Source: Mugil cephalus (lineage: Eukaryota > Chordata > Actinopteri > Mugiliformes > Mugilidae). From it: a stretch of 64,000 nt of DNA. This document shows positions 48,205-61,830 of this stretch, in pieces (positions within the stretch are counted from its first letter, which is position 1; each line of letters opens with the position of its first letter). The stretch covers positions 26,156,001 through 26,220,000 of the forward strand of contig NC_061771.1 in assembly GCF_022458985.1 (NCBI RefSeq), given 5' to 3'. The notes beneath the pieces are model-generated. The model worked only from the letters and a program-made list of their open reading frames with translations. It was not told where the DNA came from and did no database searches. The position numbers and the translations under genes were made by a program.

Positions 48205-49794
48205 GTACAAATTGTCGTTTGCACCTTCGTTGCCGATCGCTTCCCCGGTATGTGGCGGTGTGAGGGTGTCACGTACCTGCAGTGCTTTTTAGGTCCGGTA
48301 ATGAAGGAGTGAGTTCTTACCTAGGGTTTGTTTGAACGTTGAGATGTGAACTCGTGCTGAATGCAATGGGATCCATCTGCTGTGAGGAGTAGGACTGTGG
48401 AAACGCCAGAAACTCTTTGCCTACTGGATGTAATGAGAATAATGCAATACAGGTTAAAACCAGAGGTGGTCAAAGGTGCTCATGCACAGACATGGAGTCG
48501 AATTAGTTCACTGTAAGCGCTTCTAACCGCACCACGTACGGTCTTGTCGGGGGCCTCGATCTGAAGCAGGCATTGAGGTCCGAATTTTGTAACAAAAGAG
48601 ATACAAAGCTGTTTGAGCTTTCTGGACGGTTGCATCACCGCGTTTGAAGTGGTGGTTGTAAAGGGGCAAAAAAATAAAAAATAAAGGAGAGGAGGAGGGA
48701 TGGGGAGGGGGTGTGAGGGGGACGAGGTGGAAAGAAAGCCGGTTTAATTGCGGCACGTAACATCCTTTCAGAAACATAAAATGGAATAGAAGTGTGGACA
48801 AAGGAAAACCGGTTGGTGGAGAGATCGAGAGGAGACGCGCAAATGAAAGCATATTCAAAAAAGCAAAGTCTTCATGTTGAAGTGTGTGTGATGCGGTGTT
48901 GTGCCTTGAAGTGTGAGTGTGTTTGTGCTCACGCAAGAAGAAAAGCTGCGAAACGTCTCTTTATGTGCGAAAGCAAATCTGACACACACACACACAGGCA
49001 AGCAGGCAGGCAGTGCATACATGAATACACCACTTATGCTCGGTCCGTCTTCGTCCTGGATCACACGACGTCCCAGGTCTCCGGGTTCACAGGACGAAGC
49101 CGTGACACAGATTGGCGGCGTTTGTCGGATCTCTCCCAGGATTCCCTCGGTCTTCTTTCCTGTGTGAGTGACACAGCCTCACGAATAGCTGCAGTCCAGC
49201 CTTCATGTGCGTGAGTTTCAGAAAAGTGGTGCGTGCACACAGACTGCAAGTACCTCAAATAAACATCGTGCTAATTGTGACTCGGAAGGACAGGTTGCTG
49301 AGTTGAAACTTTCTCTGCAGTTTGATGTCCGTCACAATGAGCCCCTACCTATTACTCATGCTCGTGTGTCTTTGTGCGTGCACTCATGAGTTTCTGGTCG
49401 CTGCAGCATGATATTATCACTTTGGTCGAACCACGCAGACCTTGTTGATTCATCCTCCCCTAGCTTCAGCGTATCATTAGATACCGTTTTATGCGCTTGT
49501 CACCTCATCCTAAAGCCGTAGCGCCATGCAGAACTTCGTGTCCTCGTCTATTCTTGAGTAATGCAGACGATTGTCTTAAACCGTATGGAAATGCATCAAC
49601 AGATTTCAGCAGACGTCTAGGAGTTTGGATGCAGCACAACCCCAGCGTAATCCGTCCAGAAATGCAGAGCAGGAAGCATTAAAACTTTGCTCGACTTTTT
49701 TTTTTTTTCTTTCTGGCGCCTGATCGTGTGACGCCGTAGATTATTGAGAGCCGTGTTCAGACGAGGAACAGGAAACCCAAGACCTTTTTCTCCA

Positions 49795-49955
49795 CGAGTA
49801 AAACAAAGGTTACAAATGTCAATGACAAATGATTCGGGACGATAATGTCATTAGGTAAGCACAATAACAATAGCCAGCTATGTCCTTTCGCTGGCTGTAA
49901 GGAAATTAGCTAAAATTAGGAGACTAATAAAAATGAATGGTTTAAAATGTCCCCG
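49795..49955 (+). repeat. Dispersed repeat, copy A
   Basis: The string 'aaaggttacaaatgt...attcgggacga...tttcgctggctg' recurs in diverged form at 50805-51000 ('gaggttacaaaatgtaacc...attcaggacga...tttcaccggctgcc'), 1 kb away in the same orientation. Confidence 0.6.
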
Positions 49956-50804
49956 CCCTGTCAGGAACCCCTGCTGTAGTTACTTGTTTGCCAAAAGAAA
50001 TCCTTTAACGCGTTATGACTTCATACAAAATAATTTTATGTCGCCTCTTAAAATGCAGATGCTCGATTTGTGTTGTTGCTGATAGTTATTGGATCTGGCA
50101 ATACCAGTTTTGAAATAGTTGGTGGTGGTGGAGGAGGAGAAAACTTGCCGGTTGTCTCTTTATGTTCCGATCTCATGCAGTAAACTCTGTAATTCACTCA
50201 AGGTTTGACACTTTTACTTGTTGCACATTCATGCTAGCTAATATTTAGCCAGGTTAAACTGGAGTTAGGCTAAAAAGGGAGATTCTCTGCTGACATATCA
50301 GCGCCGGTGTGGCTGGTGAAGCGGAATCATAACAGACTAACAGCTGTTTCTGAACAGATAATGAATTTAAAAACTGGGATAAAAGTCACAGAGACCCTGT
50401 ACCGAGGTCCTTGTCCTGTCACCGTAGCATAACTTTAAACGTGTCTTGTTTCTATTCTGTTCTTACTGCTACAGCTCAGCTTTTATACTTGGTTACATTT
50501 GCCTCCATCATTTTAACATTTTTTTGTCCCTTTCAACCTTTGTCTCATCCCTGGCTACATTTCTACATATTGACCCATACGAGGGGAAAAAGCCAGGGCC
50601 TCGGCTGACACTGTGATGTCTTGATCATTCTTTGCTTTGACCCCTGAGGTAGAAAAAAATATGCATTCAGGCTTTTCTTTGACGTGATCGTCTAAAATCC
50701 CCAAACTGGCTCACAATAGCGTTACACAATCGACTATTTAGAGCTGTGTGTTCAGCCCAGTAACAGCCCGAGCACTTCACAGGGAAATCTGTGTTTTTGT
50801 CACC

Positions 50805-51000
50805 CGAGTTAAACAGAGGTTACAAAATGTAACCACGGTTCTATGATTCAGGACGACCTCCACATGCGGTGGATGTCATATTATTGGGCGAGCAGAATCA
50901 ATACCAAAATCCATCTTTGTTCTTTCACCGGCTGCCACGAAGATAAAATTAGCCAACAAATTAAGACACCGGAATCTAACAAAAAATGAATGGTTGCTAA
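50805..51000 (+). repeat. Dispersed repeat, copy B
   Basis: Second copy of the repeat at 49795. It includes 'ggttacaaaatgtaacc', a short palindrome, and 'aaaatgaatggtt'. The family name is not known to me. Confidence 0.6.
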
Positions 51001-51714
51001 ATGTTGGCTCGACCAGAAAAAGAAAGTTCTCATCTGAAAAATTAAGCGAAAGACAGACTTGCTGCCATAGAGACACTGGAGAAGTGAAATGGTGTGCCAG
51101 CTAATCAGTTACACGGCTACCGCCACAGGCACTGACGTGCTAACGCCTGCCTCGTACAACCTGTGCAGAAAGGCGGTGAAAAGGAGGCGAGTGCTCGGGT
51201 GTCAGACTCCCTCGCAGACAATGCTGAGCTTCAGTTTTGCTGTTGAAAAGTGAACATGGATCTGCTCCTGTAGTGCACTTTGCAACTTGTGTTCTTTTCA
51301 CTCTGCAACTAGTTTCTTTTTTTTTAATCTATCTGTTGAAAATTCGCTCCTTTTTGTTTTTCTGTTGTTTTTGCAGGTACGATCAAAGCTCCTAGCGATC
51401 GGCCATTACGTAATCCTTTCAAATTGCGTCAATAAACGTATTTCTGCAAGCCCGAAACCACTACCGCTGACCATTTGTGACTGCGGGGACAAAATGTGTT
51501 TATTTTAAAGAGAGAAAACACAAAAATCTTGGCAGAAATGGCAAAATTGTGTCAAATCACCAACACATTTGTCGACGCGAATTCAGCCACGCCAACTCAC
51601 TGCATGTGATATGCTTATTTTCCTCGCTAAGTGTCTTTACTTTTCACACTCTAAGCTTCCTCAATGTCCTTGGCACCCGAGATTTGAAACGGTTAAGAGC
51701 AGAGTGGAATCTGA

Positions 51715-51905
51715 GAGAGAGAGGGAGGGAGAGAGAGAGATCCAGCTTGCTCTGGTGTGCTTCGCCTTCAGAGCTACAGTTGCTTTATAGCTTTGTGGCG
51801 CAGAGAAGAGAACGAGAGGGAGGAAGAGAAAAAATTGGGAGGTGTTGAGAAAGAGAAAAAAAAAAAAAAACGGGAAAAAAAGAACAAGAGAGAGAAAGAG
51901 CAGGC
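51715..51905 (+). repeat. Purine-rich GA/GGGA tracts
   Basis: Two GAGAGA/GGGAGG runs with an A-run (51856-51871) between. Confidence 0.85.
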
Positions 51906-52784
51906 AGCTCTGGTTTGCTGTCACACCCCCTCAGGCATCCTGTGCTATCTTTAACACACAGGCCCACGTTCTATCTAACCTATCTTGCCCCAGCTTTTAA
52001 CACAATACGTCACGGTGTACGATTTTATTTCACCGCTTGAGACATGATGTAGCAGATTTTACAGATTCCGTGACACGTTACAAAAAAAAGAAAAGACGTT
52101 GAGCCCCGACTACTTCTTTACTCCAGGTTTGATTATGTCCCTGCTTTAATTCTTAGGCCCGTATACAAATGTGTGTCTGTGTGTGTGAAGCTGGCTGTCT
52201 GAGGACTGGAGTGCATTAGGGCGATGACATTAATTATGCTAATAGCCAACAGCTCTGGTAGCTTTGCCGCGCTGATCGTCAACAGAGCCTCTCCGCACCG
52301 CCGCTTTATCTAAAGCTCCAGCAAGTGATACGCCCGGATAGGGAGTAACTAATTACACGGAATCAGATTACAAATAAACATATATGTATATATATATCTA
52401 TATAATCTGCTGCTTCAAAATATAAACCACCTCCTTATCTAAAGCCGCAGTAAGTGGTTCAGTGGATAGGGAGGACAAATGGCACATGTAATCTGATTAC
52501 TGGAGTAAAAAACTGACACGATCTTTCATACCAAGCACATCGGGGAGGTCTTGTAGATAGGGATGGCAACTAGGAAAAACTGAAAAAGTGTAAAAAATTG
52601 GTGTTTTTATCGGACAAATTGATGCAAAAAAAGCTGATTTAATCAAAAGCCACTGGATTATGTCTGATCTGGGATCTGTAGCATCCCAGATAGCAAAATA
52701 TTACAGACAAATTAAATGATGATTTCAGTTAACCCTTTAAGCCTTTGACTTCCACACTAAAAAAATAGTACAGCAAAAAAACAC

Positions 52785-53390
52785 TAAGTCAGTACGTTAA
52801 CATGCACGTGGAAAAAAACAAATCATTACCTTAATCTGACTTTAACCGGACAATTTAAGCGCATGTGAACACGTTACTCCGACTAAAATCATAGTTCCCC
52901 TTATCCGATTAGGACACCCAGGTGATGTGATTGGAAATAGATTTTTTCTGGCATGTATATACCTTAGTCAGACTTTAACTGGACAACACGCGTGCGCATG
53001 CTACACAACCACTGTTCTGGCGTATGACCCCGGATCAAAACCATCCAAGGAGGTCGGTCGCAGAAGAAGAAGAACAGAAGATAAACTGAGTCAGTAGAAG
53101 AACCATTTGAGGGATAGTGTGCATCTTATCTGCACCAGAAGTAGCACACATTTGATGTATGAGCTTAAAAAAGCTGAACTATTATCCATTTGGTTGTTGT
53201 TTGAAATGCTCGCCTGCCGCATCAATGACTCTTGTTTATTATAACGTCTGAAAAGACACATATCGCCAGCTACTGTGGAGGAGGCAGTTTTTCTCCGTTG
53301 AATGATTGGCTGCAGATTGGATGGCGACGCAGGAAGAGAGAGTTGTTTGGAGCAATTTTGTCAATGGCGCAAACCGCTGTGAGTTACGGT
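52785..53390 (-). mobile_element. MITE copy 2 (relative of 4858-5465)
   Basis: Reverse-complement counterpart of the element at 4858. It shares 'cacgttactccgactaaaatc', 'ttatccgatt-agacacccag', 'tggttgttgtttgaaatg' and 'gaagaagaagaa'. The terminal repeat is decayed (CAGTACGTTAACATGCAC). Confidence 0.75.
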
Positions 53391-54969
53391 AATTCAAAAA
53401 ACACGAGCATTAAAGGGTTAACTTTGCTGGATTTATGGCCTGTGCCAGTCTCTAAAGCTAGGTGAGAACGCAGATCTTGTGGGACTTGGATAAATAGAGG
53501 ACTGAGCAGAAAATACTGTGATGTCCTGCCACCATTTAAAAAGTCTGAGACTTAACTAAGATTCTGATATTTTACTCTATCGAGCTTTAAATAAACCTTC
53601 TTTCAGCATGTCCTTGCCTTGTGCTCAGTATATGGGTTTAGGTCAAAAGAAACTTGGGTTTACTTAAGTGGAGCGCCAGTCAGAAGTAATTAATAGCTCC
53701 CGGTTTTAGACTTTGACAAATCTGTGAGGCTGTCCACCTATGCATTACATTATTCATCATCAAACCTATTTTAAGGAGAGCAAATGTCATAGTCCCTTTA
53801 TTAGGATGCTAAAACACGCAACACGCTATTTATGATGCATGACAGAGGGGCTGCCGGGTAAGGAAACAGGAGCCGTTGTTGTGGCTCTGCACTGAGGCTT
53901 GCAAACAGTCAGCATCCAGCAGCGCTTTGTGGGCGGGCTGTTGTTGATACTGTAATAGAAGTGAGTGACAGGTCAAGGCAGCTGTCAAACCTCAGCCGTC
54001 AGCGCGCCACAACCAGCCCAGCTCCAAGAAATACTCCTCAACAAAGCAACAAAAAGCTATCTGGAAGTATTTTTAGCTTTATAACTTATTTAAAGAAAAT
54101 GACATGTTTCTATTTTTATTTATTTATTACACACACTGTCATAAGGCAGAGTAACAGTTGTTTCTCCAAAAATTCATAGATGTTCTTGGAGAAATACTTT
54201 CATAAGAACAGAATACTTCTGATCTTAGCACAACTAAGAGTGAATTATCATACCTCTCCCGCAAGGTGTGTGGAATCAATCCTATTTTATGAAGCAGTAA
54301 AATGACTAATGAGGTGATGAAAGACAGACTGTTAACATAATCTGTCCATTTTGTCCATTAAAGGTACAGTGTGGAACTTTTGTGTCCCCCTTGTGGCAAT
54401 GAGGATAATTACACCAACACGGTGAATGCGTGGCATATACCTACAGTCCCTTCTCCTCATTTAATGCACCCCTTACTATTGATTGCTATTTTTTTTAGAC
54501 TGATTTCTTTTGAACTTGGAGTTTCTTTTTTTGTTTTTGTTGTTTTTAGGTAAAAGGAAACTTTTCTTGGATTCGTCCTAGATTCTGTTTTATTTTTCAC
54601 GTCAAGACAAAGAATTGCTCTGAGGATCGAGGAACGAGGGTTGTTCTCGCAGCTTGTTCTCAACCCATCATTCAGGTTATTATTCTCACGTGCTATCTGA
54701 CAACTACTCTGTGATTGGTCAGAAATTGGAAGTGGGTGTGGTTAATGCAGCCTAGCTAAAATGCGAGCGGGCACCCTGTGAGCTCCCAGATGCTAATATA
54801 GTCGATGTGATGGCTAATCTTCTGCCACCTATCCAGAATGAATGTTGTTCTTGTCTTTGCTCACCTAACAAGTTGCTGTGATGTAAAACACATCTCTACT
54901 CGCTAGTGTGGGCATAAAGCCACGAGAGCAGGAGATTTACCTTTGATTAACTCAATCCTGAACGGTTTA

Positions 54970-55402
54970 AATCAGAGGTCTTCAATGTTTCTCAGGCCAA
55001 GGACCCCCAAACTGATGGAGAAATTAAGTAGGGACCCCTTAACTACTATATGTGTTCTATATTAAATTAGTGCTATTTATAAATATACATCATTATTTTG
55101 CATTCAACCTTAAGCCATTCAAATAATGCACACGTTCAACTGTTCTTTCTTTTTTTTCAAATATGTGCAACAGCTGGAACCATAAACATGCCTGACATAT
55201 ACTGTACATACATACATACATACATACATACATACTTGGGATTTCGTCTCTCAAATGAATAGGCTCTCTGTTATATTAATCTGTGGGGGGAAAATGAAAA
55301 ATATATATAAAAAATGTCTAATCACCCAAAGATTTTGTGACCCCCTGTAGTAACTCTGTGGTCCCCCTAGGGGTCATGACCCCCGGTTGAAGACCTATGG
55401 TT
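54970..55402 (+). mobile_element. hAT-like MITE, best-preserved copy
   Basis: Ends 'cagaggtcttcaatg' and 'ggttgaagacctatg' are inverted repeats. The interior has the family body and a (CATA)n microsatellite at 55206-55234. No coding capacity. Confidence 0.75.
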
Positions 55403-57189
55403 TAAATTGTTTAACAAGTGACTGCAAAGTTGCCTTCCTCTACCCAGGCCTGGTTAAAAGGGAGAAAAATGACTGTGATATGAGGAGTATAATAGATGTT
55501 TTGGCTCTGCAACGGTAGCATACCTAAACCAGGAAAGATGACGTCCCACCCCTTCGCCTTCTGTCCTAATTTGCGCACACATGCAGTACTAGAGGAAGTG
55601 TACAGCATATTTGTGCTGGTAACGACATGCACTTGCGCGGGCAGTACACACAGTCCCGATGCAATCATCACTTGTTCGCTTGGAGCAAACCCCCACTCCC
55701 CCACCCCTCCCTCCTGGTCTATCCAGCAGCTATCGAGCCTGCTCCAGTTGGATCCGCTCAGTGTGCCTGTCATCCTGGACGGATGGCCCCGTGTCGGTGG
55801 TCCAGCTGCGGAGGCCGGCTCCAGAGATCCGGCCTGTCGCGGACCTCCATGATGGATCTTGCCCCAGGACAGTCTCTCGTTCCGAGGCACAGACCGGCGC
55901 TGCCCCGGAGGCTCCAGCCCTGACAGGTGGAGCTCAGCGGGCCCTAAATGCGGCTATTAATCTCCATCACGGCGGGTTTGAAAGGGAGCGAGGTGTGTGT
56001 GACAGGAGATATGTTTCTGGGAATGAGGTGTGAGTGTCTGAGAGTGCACCGCGTGTATGTGTTTGTACCAGCGTTCAATTTGGGCTTTCATCACACTGAA
56101 AATCATTCTGCCACTGAAGACATCTGAACCCTTTGAACCTTTTTAAACCTCCCCACATAACCTTAATAATTTCCACCTAACCAGCGCTAGCCTGGGCCAC
56201 AGAAAAAACACAGGGTCCTCTTTTATATAATGCTTTAAAAATGATCACATTTGTGTGAATATTTCTGTATTTATCACAGGGAAACAAAAAAAGCTCTTAG
56301 ACAATGAGATGCTCACTTCTCGCCCTAATTAGGTTTAATTGGGTTTCACTTACCACAAATAAGCAAGTGATTATTTTACTGTTTAGTAATGGTTTTGTTC
56401 TTTGTGAACAACGTGGTGAGAGATTCGGAAGACATTATTCCTCCTATATTCTAAAGTCAAGGAATTTTAAAAACTCTAAAAAAAAGAAGGAAAAAGGAAG
56501 GAAATCTAAAATATCCTAAGGATTATCTATTTGAATGCTTGCAAATACTTGTGTACATGTACCATGGATGTTTGGTATTTGTACTTGCGTACGTTACTAT
56601 AAGCCATAAAAGATGAGAATTACAGTGACCGTGACCGCGGCAGCCTTGACTGGATATTGTGACCCTTCTGAAGTGAGTATACAAGTGAAGTGATGTGCAA
56701 AAGAAAGCTCAGTTATTAAATTCAGTGTCATGTGTGCACATTGTGTCGCACGTTTTCCTCATAAATATCAGATTACTTGTTGTAGGGGCACAATATCTAA
56801 CTTTTCTATTCCTTGCAGTTTTTTTTGTTTGTTATTCATTTTATTTTATTAAGTTTTATGTTATTTTACATATGAAGCTAATAATAAATCACATTTTATT
56901 ATTATTTTTATTATTATTATTTAAATTATTACATTAAATATTACAATTATTGTGTGTTTTTTTTGTTGTTGTTGTTGTTATTTTGTTTAAATTGTTTGGT
57001 TTCAATTGAGTTTAGTTCCTGTTAATCCCCAGAGCCACTTTTTGCACTTTTCAGTGTGGTGTAGTGCATTTATGTTTCTATTTGTTATTTATTTTCCTTC
57101 CAAATTCTAGTTTTTCAGTTGAATAAAATGTCTTTTTTCCACAACTAGCATCAGAAAACCTTTTTATAGTGAACGTCGCCCCATTGATA

Positions 57190-57412
57190 ATCAAATCACA
57201 ATACACATTAGTCCAACATATTTAAGAAAAGGGATAAGGGATAGCTTAATATTGAATGCAAACTGATAACAATAATGTATATCTATAAATAGCAGTGGGG
57301 CCATGTTAATATAGAACACATACAGTAGGTAGGTAGGGCGTCCCTACCTAATGTCTCCATCAGCGGGTCCATTTGAGGGTCCTTGGCCTGAAAAACACCG
57401 AAGACCCCTGAA
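57190..57412 (-). mobile_element. hAT-like MITE, inverted partial copy
   Basis: Minus-strand family body ('caggggtcttcggtgtttttcaggccaagg') with the start at 57412. The distal part is truncated. Confidence 0.65.
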
Positions 57413-57663
57413 TTAGCGCAGTCACCCCACCTTTCATTCGTAGCAGCTCCCTTTCGTGGCATTGTCCGCGTATCGATGGCCCACGTGACGTCGCGTAACT
57501 ATGGCGATGCGGCGCTCTGTCAGCAGCACAAGGACGACTGTCAAACAGGCATCATGGCCTCTCAATCAAAGACACTGGTCTCACGCGCCACCTGGGACTG
57601 ACACACACTCCGCTCCGCACCATGGGAGGGACATCAATCACACACACAGACCACACTTATGTG

Positions 57664-57667
<4 letters not shown>

Positions 57668-57701
<34 letters not shown>
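57668..57701 (+). repeat. (CA)n microsatellite
   Basis: About 17 CA units. Confidence 0.95.
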
Positions 57702-57704
<3 letters not shown>

Positions 57705-58114
57705 TACAGGTGCAAGCAGCAACTCAAGGATATAACGTGCTTCATTTATAAACTACAGCTGAACAGATCTAGATCTGGATCCAGGTGCAGTAGAAATGTA
57801 CCAAGGTCAAAGTGGAAGATATGTCCATAGAATCCATAGAACAAGACAAGATCCAGTGGGACGTCAATGTACAGGCCGACAAGGTGGTGATGACTAACCA
57901 ACCGGACACTGTAGTGGTGGACAAACAGCAGAAGTGATAGATGCCACAGCTGAGTGGTAGCAACAGAGGAACTAGGGAAGATGTGGAAGGTGAAGGCAAC
58001 AATGGTTTCTAGCAGAAGATTTAGACCCACAAACCTGAGTGGATGTAGTAGACTGAAGGAACAACATCTAAGATGGAGCCCTAGGAACAACTAAGATACG
58101 GTACAGGAAAAAAA

Positions 58115-58522
58115 ACGCTAATCAGCCATAACATTATAACCATCTTGTGATACAATGTCCTGCTGGGAAACGTTTGTACCTGGCATCGGTGTGGATGTCA
58201 CTTAGACATGTAGCACCCACCTAGACCAGACCAGACACCCCCACCCTATAGCAATGACACTCCTTGATGGACAGCAGCCATCCCCAGCAGGATGCAGCCT
58301 GACACAGACCTGTCGACCAGGCCTCCATATTCACTAGAAACTGATCAAGGATCCGTAGGATGATCCACAGAGGAACCTTACCCTCAACACATAGGACTCA
58401 AAGACCAGCACTAACAACATCCTGTTTTCAGACACCACAGGACACCACAGGACACCCAGAGGACACATGTCTATTCTCTGATGAGGCAAAAAGTGGTCAT
58501 AATGTTATGCCTGATTGGTGTA
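58115..58522 (+). mobile_element. Tc1-like relic
   Basis: Starts 'gctaatcagccataacattataacc', ends 'gtggtcataatgttatgcctgattggtgta', with 'cctgctgggaaacgtttg' and 'gacatgtagcacccacctagaccagacc' typical of the family. Confidence 0.8.
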
Positions 58523-58789
58523 ATTATTAAGCTCGTTTGAAGTGAGACAGTATACAGAGGAACTGCTTGCGTTCTCTGGCTGCTTTATAGAAATACCACT
58601 GTAGTTTGAATCTAAATGCTGTAGTTTATATGATTCAGTTGTGTAAATCTTAATCTGTGATATGATTCTCCTGTCAAAGATTTAGTTAAAAAAATCACCA
58701 TAAAATCAGTCCCATCCCTCGACGACTCCACTTTTCTCTCTTCTTGCAAATGTCGTCATCAGAGTAGGTGCGCAAGTTCAGATGACGGA

Positions 58790-58823
58790 TAAAAAAAAAA
58801 AATATATATATATATATATATAT
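58790..58823 (+). repeat. A-run and (AT)n tract
   Basis: A-run followed by AT units. Confidence 0.9.
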
Positions 58824-59569
58824 GTTTAAATAAAAGGAAAGAACATGTGATAAATACACATGTGGTGTGCGATCGCATTTAATCTCGAAATTGCTTTTTT
58901 TGGAAGCTGCTGCATCGTCTCCAGCGGTGTGTTTGTTCTGCTGCAGATGCTGAAGTGTTTCTCTAACAGGATTATGCAACAGGGCAGAGCTGTTAGCAGT
59001 ATGTGGTGTGACAGAGGGCAAGCGTGCCAGAGTGGTACGTAGAGCGTGTTGAGCGGTGGCCACCGACTGATGTCTGATGGTTCGTACGCTGGTGAAAGAC
59101 ATCACACAATGAAAGTTTTAGCCTGTATTATAAAAGGTTAAGAGCCAGAACTACTGACACTGACAAATGCACAACTTGGTGGCTTTGGTATTTTGCATTT
59201 AAATAGTTTGGAAGGTGTTTTTCATTCTGATGTATCCTCGTATTGTACTGCATATTTTTATTTCAGAAATAAGCGCATAGTTCTAGCCTGAATCAAAAGG
59301 TCGACTTTGTTCTTGACGTTGTTTTTCAGCTTTAGCCCTATTTGCATGAATTTAGTTTTACCCGAGGACGTCCTGTGATTCAAATATTAACCCCTACGTC
59401 TGAGTTTCATGTGACGCATTCACATTGGATAAACAAACTCTGTGTTTTACTCAAATTTGTGTTCCGTTGTTATGGCTCTGCTACTCTCTCGCTGCACAGT
59501 GCCTCAGAAACAGTTTTAATTACTTACTTACTAAATTATAATGAATGATAAAAATGTATTTTTGATACC

Positions 59570-59980
59570 ATTTATCCCGGGGGAACAAATTACCAATGAC
59601 CTGGCGTTATTTAAATCAGCTTCACCTTTGCCCATGAACATGTTAATGATTGATTAAATAGTTTCATCCGTCTAAACGGGCGAATAGTTCAGCGACATCT
59701 CGACTGTCCAGACTTTGAATTATAGCAAATCCTTCATAATTCTTAAGTGACAAGAGGCAGAAAAACAAATAAAAGTTTTGAAAAACCTCTAGATCACAGA
59801 GATGCTAATTCACACTGGATTAATATTATCAGAGGACCTCTGTGCTACAAGAATTACAGTAGATAATTTGCAGTGTAATTTTTACATTATAAATCACGGA
59901 AATGAACGATACGCACGGGATTAAGATCACAGGTCCCCAGGTAAAACTAGTCCTGTGTGAATAAGGCTTTTGTTCTTGAA
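59570..59980 (-). repeat. About 0.4-kb dispersed repeat, copy 2
   Basis: Inverted relative of 23995-24440: 'ggtccccaggtaaaactagtcctgtgtgaataagg', 'attcttaagtgacaagaggcag' and 'tttcatccgtctaaacggg' match that copy in reverse complement. It opens with 'tatcccgggggaacaaattaccaat'. Confidence 0.7.
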
Positions 59981-60264
59981 GTGAAAAAGAAAATGTCATT
60001 GTTTTGTGTAGGCGGCCCTAATACTCTTCCTATAGGGTTCAGTGATGCAGTGATGCATAAAAGTCCAGTCAATGCTCAGAGTCGAGCAGATGGGCCATAA
60101 AAACTGGGATAAAAACTAAAAAACTCTTCTTCAGCCTCTCAGTTGTTGTCCTCAGAGAGGCGGTAAACGCTGGTCTGATGGAAGGAGGGAGTGTCCCCAG
60201 TGACTGGGCTGTTTCAAGAGCTTTATGTATATATGTACATAAACATTTATGTTTCTTTTGATAT

Positions 60265-60480
60265 CTTTTTTTTTTTTTTTTTATCAGACACTTTTAGGTT
60301 GTTTGAAACGTGCCTGAACTGTTTCGACAGTAGGTTCTTCTTCATAGTCTTCATCAGAGGTGTCACTCGCTCTTATATTTGTCACGTAACAACAAGTGAC
60401 ACCTCCTAAGAAGAAGGAAGTACAATCGAAACTTGTCTGGTAAGTTTCAAACAACCTAAAAGTGTCTGATAAAGAAAAAA
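60265..60480. mobile_element. Fold-back (long hairpin) element
   Basis: Outer arms 60281-60309 and 60444-60472 are perfect 29-bp inverted repeats. T- and A-runs extend the pairing outward. Inner segments also pair (GAGGTGTCACT with AGTGACACCTC), so most of about 210 bp can fold on itself. Confidence 0.8.
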
Positions 60481-60497
60481 ATTACATTATAGACCAG

Positions 60498-60675
60498 GGG
60501 TGTACAAACTCAGGCTATTGCTATTTATAAAGACACATTATTACTATTATTTTAATTAATTAATTGACTAATGTGCATTTAAAGAAATTTAAATTTGTGG
60601 GGGAAAATAAAAAAATGTATATAAAAAATGTCTAATCAACCAAAGATTTTGCGACCCTCCAATTTTGTTGGATGT
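60498..60675 (+). mobile_element. hAT-like MITE, short copy
   Basis: Opens 'gaccaggggtgtacaaactcaggc' and shares 'ataaaaaatgtctaatcaaccaaagattttgcgacc' with the family. Most of the middle is deleted. Confidence 0.6.
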
Positions 60676-61208
60676 GTACATAAACATATGTCTAAAAAGT
60701 TCTTTTTTTTTCCCTTTAAAGACATGACATCAAATTATTTTTACAAACAGGAACGCTGACGTATCTTTCGAGGTTGTAAATGTTCATATTTGCGTTACTT
60801 TTAGTTGTTTTTTTTTTCCAGCATAGTACCAGCTCCCAAGTGCACGCGCGCCACCTCTATTGTTACAACAGGGATTTCCTCCACAATAGCACTAAGTCAT
60901 GCGCTGCGTTTCACAGCAGAGTCCGGCGTCTCACTAGTAACAGTGTGTCACGTTCTTTGTTTTACAGTATAGTGGGTTGAGTGCGGCGTAGCGGAGAGCT
61001 GTTGGCACCTCCACACAGTCTGTTTAACGCCTGGTGGGAGAGGTGCTGACAGGCCGACTGCTCCCTAATCCTACAGACATCAGGAGCCAAAGGGAATGCC
61101 CAGCGAGCTCAGCGGGCCCTGGTGTATGTGCGAGGCGTGAGCGCTGTGTGTATATGAACAGCCTCTATAGATAGACACACTTATGGGGTGTTATGGGGTT
61201 GGAGCGTG

Positions 61209-61222
61209 AGGGGGGGGGGGGG
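61209..61222 (+). repeat. Poly(G) run
   Basis: A long G-run, 'ggggggggggggg', with flanking GGTGG. Confidence 0.8.
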
Positions 61223-61830
61223 TGGTACTGTAGCATTGGTCACGGCAGAGCGACAGATTGGGTAGAAGGAGCCGCTGTGGAGTTTGTGTTAGTTGTAGCA
61301 CAATGGTCCAACTGATGGAGTAACAGCGCTGTCATCTGCGAGCCGCATGACTCATAGACGTAGCGGGCGCACACGTAAGCCGACCGATTAACATGCAAAT
61401 CGCACACGACACAAGCGCACTTAACTCTGGCGCACAAACGGAAAAATCACTCAAATCTACGCGCTGTAATTATGTTCTCGCTTACACGCCGGGTGAGTAA
61501 TGGTAGACTTGACTGCTGTGCAAGTCATCCGTTACAGAGGCCAGAGACAACCCGGGAAAACCCTCGGGTTCTGGGTGCAGTTTAAAAACGCTTATGGAAA
61601 ATTCCAGGGAGAAAAGTAAAAAAATAATAAAAAACCTCTGTGCTGAGACTTTCTCAACAGAATCTTGCTTCACACGGACGGACGAGGATGGAAAAACAGT
61701 CAATTATTCAATACTTATAGTTTTTACCTGCCTCTAGTGATAACCACTCCTATTAGTCCCTGTTGAAGGGTTGGAGGGTTGTGGTGAGTTCAGACGTGTC
61801 TGTAATAACATCAGGCAACAGAGAACTGAA

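Noticed and set aside
48500-49260. Short open frames with (CA)n and CTC content near 48.5-49.2 kb
   Set aside because: No homology recognised and no conserved splice sites. Ordinary intron sequence is sufficient.
55411-55890. 159-codon minus open frame in cacng2 intron 1
   Set aside because: No known domain, and the sequence shows no periodic codon bias. The chance of an open frame this long is raised by its higher GC.
57746-58090. 114-codon minus frame with repeated hydrophobic segments
   Set aside because: No recognised family. It sits in A/G-rich sequence with GATCTAGATC-type words, and is more likely an unclassified repeat than a membrane protein.
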